From positions 1-28,222 of the forward strand of contig CAXGUG010000047.1 of assembly GCA_964012715.1 (NCBI GenBank): 28,222 bases of DNA, read 5' to 3'. Within the stretch, counting starts at the first letter, position 1. Every line of letters begins with the position of its first letter. Position numbers and translations under genes: made by a program. Of the stretch, positions 23,124 to 28,222 are shown one piece after another. The stretch comes from UBA1479 sp964012715. GTDB lineage: Bacteria; Pseudomonadota; Alphaproteobacteria; Rhodospirillales; Casp-alpha2. Under the pieces are notes generated by a model. The model saw nothing but the letters and a program-made list of their open reading frames with translations, searched no databases and was not told the origin of the DNA.

Positions 23124-24055
23124 GCGAGACCGCAGCCATGGCGCCCCGCCCGGCGACACCGCTGGCCCTGGTCACGCGGCGGTTTCTGCGCCATCGGTTA
23201 GCCGTGATCAGCGCCGGCGTATTGGTCGTGTTGGCGCTCGCGAGCCTGTTGGCCCCGATGGTCGAGGGCTGGATGGGCGTCGACGCCAACGCGGTCGACC
23301 TGTTCAACCGGCTGCAACCCGCCAGCGCCGCCCATCCGCTGGGCACCGACGAAGCCGGACGCGACGTTCTGGTCCGCCTGCTGTACGGCGGGCGGGTGTC
23401 GTTGTTCGTCGGAATGGCGGCGGCACTGACGGCGGCGCTGCTCGGCACCTCGGTCGGGTTGATTTCCGGCTATTTCGGCGGGCGGCTGGACGCGCTGTTC
23501 ATGCGCCTGACGGATGGCGTGATCGCCCTGCCGTTACTGCCTCTACTGATCGTCCTGGCTGCTCTGGACCTGCAAAAGCTTGGGTTCTCCGCCGAGGCCG
23601 CACAATCGGAAAGCGCCAACCTGTACCGCATCGTGGCGATCGTCGCCCTGGTCGGCTGGACCACCGTGGCGCGGCTGGTCCGGGCCACGGCGCTGAGCCT
23701 GCGCGAACGCCCGTTCGTCCTGGCGGCGCGGGCGCAGGGCGCATCGGCGTTCCGCATTATGACGGTGCATATCCTGCCCAATCTGGCCTCGCCGATCATC
23801 GTCGCGACGACGCTGAGCGTCGGCAACGTGATCCTGTTGGAATCAGTGCTGAGCTTCCTGGGGTTGGGGATTCAGCCGCCGCTGCCCAGTTGGGGCAACC
23901 TACTGACCAACGCGCAGGAATTGATATGGGACGCCCCGGCCCTGGCGGTTTATCCGGGCATGGCGATTTTCATCACGGTGATCGCCTTCAACTTCGTCGG
24001 TGACGGATTGCAGGACGCCCTGGACCCGCGCGCCCTGGAACGCGGCGGGCGCTAG
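23120..24055 (+). CDS. ABC transporter permease, DppC/OppC type
   Basis: This is a 311-residue partner permease. The N-terminal helix (VISAGVLVVLALASLLAP) is followed by HPLGTDEAGRDVLVRLLYGG, the DppC signature, GTSVGLISGYFGGRLD, and the EAA loop LAARAQGASAFRIMTVHILP. It ends in the family's FVGDGLQDALDPR. An extra stretch of about 20 residues (QKLGFSAEAAQSESANLYR) sits in the loop after the third or fourth helix. The start codon overlaps the upstream permease stop (ATGA). The frame is open upstream to 22088 but that is a phase shadow. Its stop codon overlaps the convergent YeeE/YedE gene by 4 bp. Confidence 0.93.
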   Translation: MSETAAMAPRPATPLALVTRRFLRHRLAVISAGVLVVLALASLLAPMVEGWMGVDANAVDLFNRLQPASAAHPLGTDEAGRDVLVRLLYGGRVSLFVGMAAALTAALLGTSVGLISGYFGGRLDALFMRLTDGVIALPLLPLLIVLAALDLQKLGFSAEAAQSESANLYRIVAIVALVGWTTVARLVRATALSLRERPFVLAARAQGASAFRIMTVHILPNLASPIIVATTLSVGNVILLESVLSFLGLGIQPPLPSWGNLLTNAQELIWDAPALAVYPGMAIFITVIAFNFVGDGLQDALDPRALERGGR

Positions 24056-25128
24056 CTCTGCGACCTAGCGCGGGCGCGCAGGCCCGCGGCCATGCCGGGC
24101 TCGACCACCAAGGTCGCCAGACCGGCCCCAATCCACATCGCGAACAACGCGACCCAGGCGGTCAGCGACAGGACCGAGCCGCCGGTGATCCCCGCCCCGA
24201 CGGCGCAACCGCCCGCCAGCATGCCGCCGAAGCCCATCATCACCGCGCCGACCAGATAGCGCAGGGTTCCGGTTTCACCGCTGAAGGTTTGCAGTTCGAA
24301 CTCGCCCGCGAACAGGGCCGAGGCCATCGAGCCCAAAAACACCCCCGGCACCAGCCCGACCCCGAAATTCAGGTCCAGGGTCGGCTTGGCGATCAGAACC
24401 ATCAAGGTATCGGCGGAGGGCCCGGTAAAGGTCACACTGCCGACGGGAACGATATCGAACGACACTCGCGCCAGGGCAGCGGTAAAGGCCCAGCCCAGGG
24501 CAACGGCCAAGCCTACGCCCGCGCCGGTCGCGATCACCGGCAGGCGCACACCCTGGCGGCGGGCGAACCACAATGCCCCAACGATAAAGGCCAGGCCGAC
24601 CGCAAGCCCAGTTCCGGTCGGCAGATGCATCGCCATGTTGCGGTCGAACGCCGGAATAACCCACAGTGAGGATAGTTTGACGCGTAAAGGCGACAGAATG
24701 CCGGATAGGCTCGACTGCGCCGCCACGGTCACGACCAGGCCGGAAACCAGGGCCCGCACGTTACCCGTCGCCGACAGAATCAACACCCGGCTGGCGCAGC
24801 CCCGGGCCAGGATCATCCCGACACCGAACATCAGGCCGCCGATCACGGCGCCGGACAGTGTGCCCGGCGTTTCCAACTGACGAATGCCCTGCACCGGCAG
24901 ATAACCGGTCATCATCAAGGCCTGAACCGAAGCCAACGCCGCCCCGAACACCAACAGCCAGACCGCGAATTTCTCGCCCAGCGCGCCGCGCCAGAATTCG
25001 ATACAGGCGGAGCGGAGACAAAACCGGCTTTTCTGCGCGAAAAACCCGAAGAGTAATCCGACCAGCAATCCGCCCAAGGCGAGTTTTCCGGAATCGGTCA
25101 TCAGGTCGCTGGCAAGCCAATCGGTCAT
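24052..25128 (-). CDS. YeeE/YedE-family (TsuA-like) sulfur-compound transporter
   Basis: This is a 358-residue polytopic inner-membrane protein (about ten hydrophobic segments), two YeeE/YedE half-units in one chain. The conserved functional cysteines of this family are present: SRFCLRSACIEFWRG (about residues 33-47), ARGCASRVLIL (about 110) and AGGCAVGAGITGG (about 310). The bacterial homologue TsuA takes up thiosulfate through a chain of such cysteines. No TusA-like (SirA) gene, which often accompanies it, is adjacent. The ATG at 25128 has a weak ribosome site. The stop shares the palindrome CTAG with the convergent permease gene. The transported species here is inferred from family. Confidence 0.9.
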   Translation of the reverse strand: MTDWLASDLMTDSGKLALGGLLVGLLFGFFAQKSRFCLRSACIEFWRGALGEKFAVWLLVFGAALASVQALMMTGYLPVQGIRQLETPGTLSGAVIGGLMFGVGMILARGCASRVLILSATGNVRALVSGLVVTVAAQSSLSGILSPLRVKLSSLWVIPAFDRNMAMHLPTGTGLAVGLAFIVGALWFARRQGVRLPVIATGAGVGLAVALGWAFTAALARVSFDIVPVGSVTFTGPSADTLMVLIAKPTLDLNFGVGLVPGVFLGSMASALFAGEFELQTFSGETGTLRYLVGAVMMGFGGMLAGGCAVGAGITGGSVLSLTAWVALFAMWIGAGLATLVVEPGMAAGLRARARSQS

Positions 25129-25307
25129 GGGGGATAAGTCCGTCTGCCACGAGGTGGGGAAGAATGCGTATCGACGGCATCACTTTATCAAAACCGAATG
25201 TGTATGGCCCGCCCAAATTCACCCCAACAGCAAACGACTTTATCATCTTTGAATATGTCCCAGGCCGAGGGTAATCTGGCGAAAATGCCAATTCTGGGAG
25301 ACTTCCA

Positions 25308-26231
25308 ATGACCTCGCTTATTCGGCGCGTCGCGCTGCACCCCGCCATTATGGCGCTGGCCATTCTTTGCGCCGCGTCGATCACGGCCCATGCCGAAGAG
25401 ATCAAGATCAAACCCGGGGCTCTGACCCTGAACGGCCAACTGGAATTGGCCGAGGGCAAGACGTTGAAGGACGGCGTTGTTCTGATCGTTCACGGCACCC
25501 TCGCCCATAACGACATGGATCTTCTGCGCAATCTGCGCGAGGTCTTGAATGGACGCGGCCTGAACACCCTGGCGATCAATCTGTCGCTCGGCCTGGACGA
25601 CCGCCACGGCATGTACGACTGCGCCAAACCGCACCGCCACAAGCATTTGGACGCCCTGGACGAGATCGGGGCCTGGTTTGATTGGTTGAAGGCTCAGGGC
25701 AGCGGGCCGGTCGTGCTGTTCGGCCATTCGCGCGGCGGCAATCAGGCCGCGCGCTTCGCCGCCGAACGGGGCAACGCGCTGATCTCCAAGGTGGTGCTGC
25801 TGGCCCCGGCGACATGGTCGCAGGAAAAGACCGCCAAAGGGTTCGCGCGCCAACATGGCGGGCCGCTGGCCACGGCCTTCGCCAAGGCCGAAGCACAGGT
25901 CAAATCCGGCAAGGGTAGCGAAATGATGCCCAAGGCAGGATTGCTCTACTGCCCCGGCGCCGACGTCACGGCGGACAGCTTCGTAGCCTATTACCGTGCC
26001 GATCCGCGTTTCAACACGCCCTCGGTCCTGAACGAGATCAAGCAGCCGGTCCTGGTGATCGCCGGGTCGAAGGACACGGTGGTCGCGGACTTGCCGGAGA
26101 AAATGGCCGGTAAAGCCGACGGCAAGCACGTGGTGTTCAAGCTGATCGACGGCGCCGACCACTTCTTCCTGGATCTGTTCGGTGAAGATGTCGCCGACGC
26201 GATGGAGGAATTCCTCGCCACGAGCAATTGA
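25308..26231 (+). CDS. Exported alpha/beta-hydrolase
   Basis: This is a 307-residue hydrolase. An N-terminal signal peptide (residues 1-29, core IMALAILCAASITA, cleavage after AHA) sends it to the periplasm. The nucleophile elbow is GHSRGG (Ser about residue 145), the acid is in IAGSKDTVV, and the base His is in DGADHFF. The oxyanion region is IVHGTLAHNDMD. Two extra Cys (MYDCAKP and LLYCPGAD) might form a disulfide. It resembles secreted serine hydrolases of the DUF3530/peptidase S9 size class, but the exact family is not recognised. It is flanked by opposite-strand genes on both sides and so appears monocistronic. Confidence 0.88.
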   Translation: MTSLIRRVALHPAIMALAILCAASITAHAEEIKIKPGALTLNGQLELAEGKTLKDGVVLIVHGTLAHNDMDLLRNLREVLNGRGLNTLAINLSLGLDDRHGMYDCAKPHRHKHLDALDEIGAWFDWLKAQGSGPVVLFGHSRGGNQAARFAAERGNALISKVVLLAPATWSQEKTAKGFARQHGGPLATAFAKAEAQVKSGKGSEMMPKAGLLYCPGADVTADSFVAYYRADPRFNTPSVLNEIKQPVLVIAGSKDTVVADLPEKMAGKADGKHVVFKLIDGADHFFLDLFGEDVADAMEEFLATSN

Positions 26232-26247
26232 CCCGGGCGGACGAGCC

Positions 26248-27096
26248 CTACATCCGCGCGACTTTCTCGGCGTATTGCGGGGCCAGCCGTGACTTCTGCT
26301 GGGCGTCATGGGCCATCAGGACGTTCAGAACCACGTCGTATGCCCCGTAGACATCGTGCAGGATCAGGGCGAGCTTCTTCAACTGCAGCGGCGACAAGGC
26401 ATCGAGCTTGGTAAGGTCGCGGATGAAGATCGCATCGGCCCAGAACAGCTGATCCAATCCGCGTTTCGGATCGCCGCCGACGATCATCGGCTGCACCGCG
26501 CGAATTTGCACATTGCTGAAAGTATGAATCATAAACCCTTGTTGCCGAAGGAACATTTCAACTTCGGAAAATAAGGGCTGCCCCTTGTACATGGGCAGGA
26601 ATTCGACCTCGGTATGGATAGCCAGGCAATCCTTCAGGCGTTCCGTGCCGTTCTGGAAAACCCCAAGCTCCGCGCCCTGAATGTCGATCTTCAGGTAGTC
26701 CATGTTGCGGATTGCGGCGACGTCGTCCAGGCGCACGGTGTCGATACGCTCGCGCCGCACCACCCTGCCCCATTCGGTAAAGCCGTGGAACAACGACAGC
26801 ACCGCGGGGTCCGGCTCCAGCAACGAGGTCATGCCCGGCGCATGGCAGATCCGCAGTTCCTGTTCGGTCCCGTCATAGACGGCATCGGGTAGATAGGTTT
26901 CATTCTTGCTCTTGGCCGCATTCAGCCGCGCCAGGGCTTCGCCATTGGGTTCGAACCCGACAACGCGCGCGCGACCGGCGTCCAACAGCCCCTTATAGGG
27001 CGGCGTTTCGTCGATGGGGTTCGCGCCGATATCGACCACGTCGATCATGGTCTTGATCGGCAACATATCGGCAAGCGATGGGCGCGGCTTGTTCAT
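26248..27096 (-). CDS. FkbM-family SAM-dependent methyltransferase
   Basis: This is a 282-residue cytoplasmic methyltransferase. The SAM-binding glycine motif is VVDIGANPID (about residues 20-29), with VVGFEPNGEAL holding the ribose-binding acid and DYLKIDIQGAELGVFQNG the FkbM hallmark. A helical C-terminal extension of about 60 residues follows the core. FkbM proteins O-methylate sugars, polyketides and surface glycans. No polysaccharide or secondary-metabolite gene is adjacent. The start lies at the left edge of an 80-bp gap after the stress-protein gene and has no strong Shine-Dalgarno. Substrate unknown. Confidence 0.85.
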   Translation of the reverse strand: MNKPRPSLADMLPIKTMIDVVDIGANPIDETPPYKGLLDAGRARVVGFEPNGEALARLNAAKSKNETYLPDAVYDGTEQELRICHAPGMTSLLEPDPAVLSLFHGFTEWGRVVRRERIDTVRLDDVAAIRNMDYLKIDIQGAELGVFQNGTERLKDCLAIHTEVEFLPMYKGQPLFSEVEMFLRQQGFMIHTFSNVQIRAVQPMIVGGDPKRGLDQLFWADAIFIRDLTKLDALSPLQLKKLALILHDVYGAYDVVLNVLMAHDAQQKSRLAPQYAEKVARM

Positions 27097-27178
27097 CCGC
27101 CCCGGATAGCACGGGCGGCGGGGAGATCAAAGCCCCGCCGCCCTACTATTCCAGGCAAGTCGTAGCTCGGTGTTGCCC

Positions 27179-28012
27179 CTAGTGGGACATCAACACCGGA
27201 ACGGTCTGGTTCGACAGCACGACGTTGGTCACGCCGCCCAGCAGCAGTTCGGACCAACGCGCATGGCCATAGGCCCCCATGACCATCATGTCCGCCGACA
27301 TGTCCGCGGCGCGCGACAGAAGAAGATCACCCACATCCAGATCGTCGGAGGTCACATGATCGGCTTCGACCGTCACGCCGTGACGCGCCAAGTGCGCGGC
27401 AATATCCGCGCCCGGGTCGCGCCGTTCATCCGGCACCTTGGTCGGATTGGCGACCATGACCACGACCTTTTCCGCCTTTTGCAGGATCGGCAAGGCGTCG
27501 TGCACGGCGCGGGACGCCAGGGCGCTTTCGTCCCAGGCAACCAGAATGCGCTTTCCGGCGAGATCGCCCGAATATTCGTAGGGCAGCACCATGACCGGAC
27601 GTCCGGCGGTCAGGATCAGGCGGTCTGGAAGATCGCGGTCGCCCTGGAAAAGGCTCTGCGCCGGATCCGGCTGACTGACCACGGTCAGGTCCGCATAACG
27701 GCAGTGGAACCCGAGCACCCGGCCAACGTCGCCTTCCTGCGCCCGCCACTCGACGGACAGACCGGAATTGTCGGTCGCGGCCTTGAACGCGGCCATGGCC
27801 CGCTCGGCACCTTCGGCGGCGGCGGCGCGCTGGCTTTCCATCACTTCGGCGCTGATCTGAACCTCGGCATAGGCCGGAATATAGGGCCGCGGCATGGCGT
27901 AAACACCGACCAGATGCGCGCCATGCGCGCTGGCCAGGGACATGGCGGCTTGCAGGCGCCGGTCCGATTCAGCGTTCAGGTCCACATGAACCAGAATATC
28001 TTTAAGGGGCAT
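27179..28012 (-). CDS. Tandem-domain universal stress protein (UspA family)
   Basis: This is a 277-residue protein of two Usp domains. The first begins MPLKDILVHVDLNAESDRRL, and the second begins RILVAWDESALASRA near residue 150. The second ends with an ATP-binding-like loop (MGAYGHARWSELLLGGVT) that keeps the G-2x-G-9x-G spacing, whereas the first lacks it. This asymmetry is usual in tandem Usp proteins. The ATG at 28012 has GGAGGAG upstream; the frame continues to 28048 without a better start. A possible FNR-like site precedes it. Usp proteins act in oxygen limitation and general stress; the partner is not known. Confidence 0.9.
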   Translation of the reverse strand: MPLKDILVHVDLNAESDRRLQAAMSLASAHGAHLVGVYAMPRPYIPAYAEVQISAEVMESQRAAAAEGAERAMAAFKAATDNSGLSVEWRAQEGDVGRVLGFHCRYADLTVVSQPDPAQSLFQGDRDLPDRLILTAGRPVMVLPYEYSGDLAGKRILVAWDESALASRAVHDALPILQKAEKVVVMVANPTKVPDERRDPGADIAAHLARHGVTVEADHVTSDDLDVGDLLLSRAADMSADMMVMGAYGHARWSELLLGGVTNVVLSNQTVPVLMSH

Positions 28013-28074
28013 GAGACTCTCCTCCCGTTTGGTATTGGCTTCCCACATCTAAGACAGGACACCGGGGCAAGAAT

Positions 28075-28088
28075 ATGACCTGTATCAA
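28075..28088 (-). promoter_or_regulatory. FNR/CRP-type half-matched site upstream of the Usp gene
   Basis: On the plus strand ATGAC-CTGT-ATCAA matches the FNR consensus TTGAT-N4-ATCAA at 8 of 10 positions, and the FnrL-type TTGAC form at 9 of 10. Its centre at 28081.5 would be -41.5 for a start near 28040, with a weak -10 (TTAGAT, 28052-28047) in place: the spacing of a class II activated promoter. It is 63 bp from the Usp ATG. Confidence 0.45.
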
Positions 28089-28189
28089 GTGACGTAAAAG
28101 ATTTTCCGGAATGCCATTGCTCTGAATCAGGGCGTGGCTCAAACTGCGCGCACAACCGCGTAACCTCATTAGAAACAAAGGCACTTTCC

Positions 28190-28222
28190 ATGACCGCGTC
28201 GACTCCCGCCGCTCCGGGGAAC
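28190..28222 (+). CDS. Possible start of a plus-strand gene, cut by the window edge
   Basis: An ATG at 28190 opens 11 codons reading MTASTPAAPGN, preceded by AAAGG at 10 bases. The frame continues past the window end. It diverges from the Usp gene, so the gap 28013-28189 would carry both promoters, and the FNR-like site could serve either gene. Too short to identify. Confidence 0.45.
   Translation, partial: MTASTPAAPGN

Noticed and set aside
21990..23159. 389-codon minus-strand frame over the permease gene
   Set aside because: Its Gln/Gly/His-rich product has no domain; the plus strand carries DppB signatures.

Overview
The window is a GC-rich (roughly 60-65% by eye), gene-dense chromosomal segment of a Gram-negative bacterium, most likely an alphaproteobacterium and probably of the Rhodospirillales. 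The main grounds are the aminotransferase-hom-glpX-recJ gene order (recalled as common in that class), a class I polyhydroxyalkanoate synthase, a MeaB GTPase, OmpA-type and LapG-type envelope proteins, and a long basic tail on the DEAD-box helicase. I see no insertion sequence, phage gene, CRISPR array or rRNA. It reads as ordinary core and house-keeping genome with some regulatory and enzymatic oddities rather than an island.

Layout. 1-841: a truncated COG0523 (CobW/ZigA-type) metallochaperone GTPase on the minus strand, with a perfect 18-bp Zur-like palindrome upstream. 842-2830: a VOC-fold protein and a DHH/DHHA1 phosphoesterase (minus), then a small His-rich protein (plus). 2889-10906, all minus strand: class I fructose-1,6-bisphosphatase, tRNA-Glu(UUC), RecJ, a GlpX-type class II FBPase with several altered active-site residues, homoserine dehydrogenase, an AlaC-like aminotransferase and an OmpA-type lipoprotein. 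11236-13185: PHA synthase with a Lys/Pro/Ala tail. 13192-16247: a MocR-type regulator divergent from a pyridoxamine-phosphate-oxidase-fold protein and a TSUP (TauE/SafE) exporter. 16256-19141 (minus): an alpha/beta hydrolase, an isochorismatase-fold hydrolase, a gamma-carbonic anhydrase and MeaB. 19362-24055 (plus): DEAD-box RNA helicase, LapG-like periplasmic cysteine peptidase, a tiny secreted protein and a DppBC-type permease pair. 24052-28222: YeeE/YedE thiosulfate-type transporter (minus), exported alpha/beta hydrolase (plus), FkbM methyltransferase (minus), tandem universal stress protein (minus), and the first codons of a possible plus-strand gene.

How the parts work together. The alaC-hom-glpX-recJ run looks like one transcription unit joining amino-acid synthesis, a sugar-phosphatase homologue and DNA repair. 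Because the GlpX homologue has lost two of its metal ligands, the intact class I enzyme two protein genes downstream may carry the FBPase activity. The MocR/PNPOx/TSUP cluster has a divergent promoter with an inverted repeat over a possible -35. The most interesting leads are the altered GlpX, the histone-like tail on PhaC, the Zur-COG0523 pair, the MocR operator candidate, and an FNR-like site at class II spacing before the stress protein.
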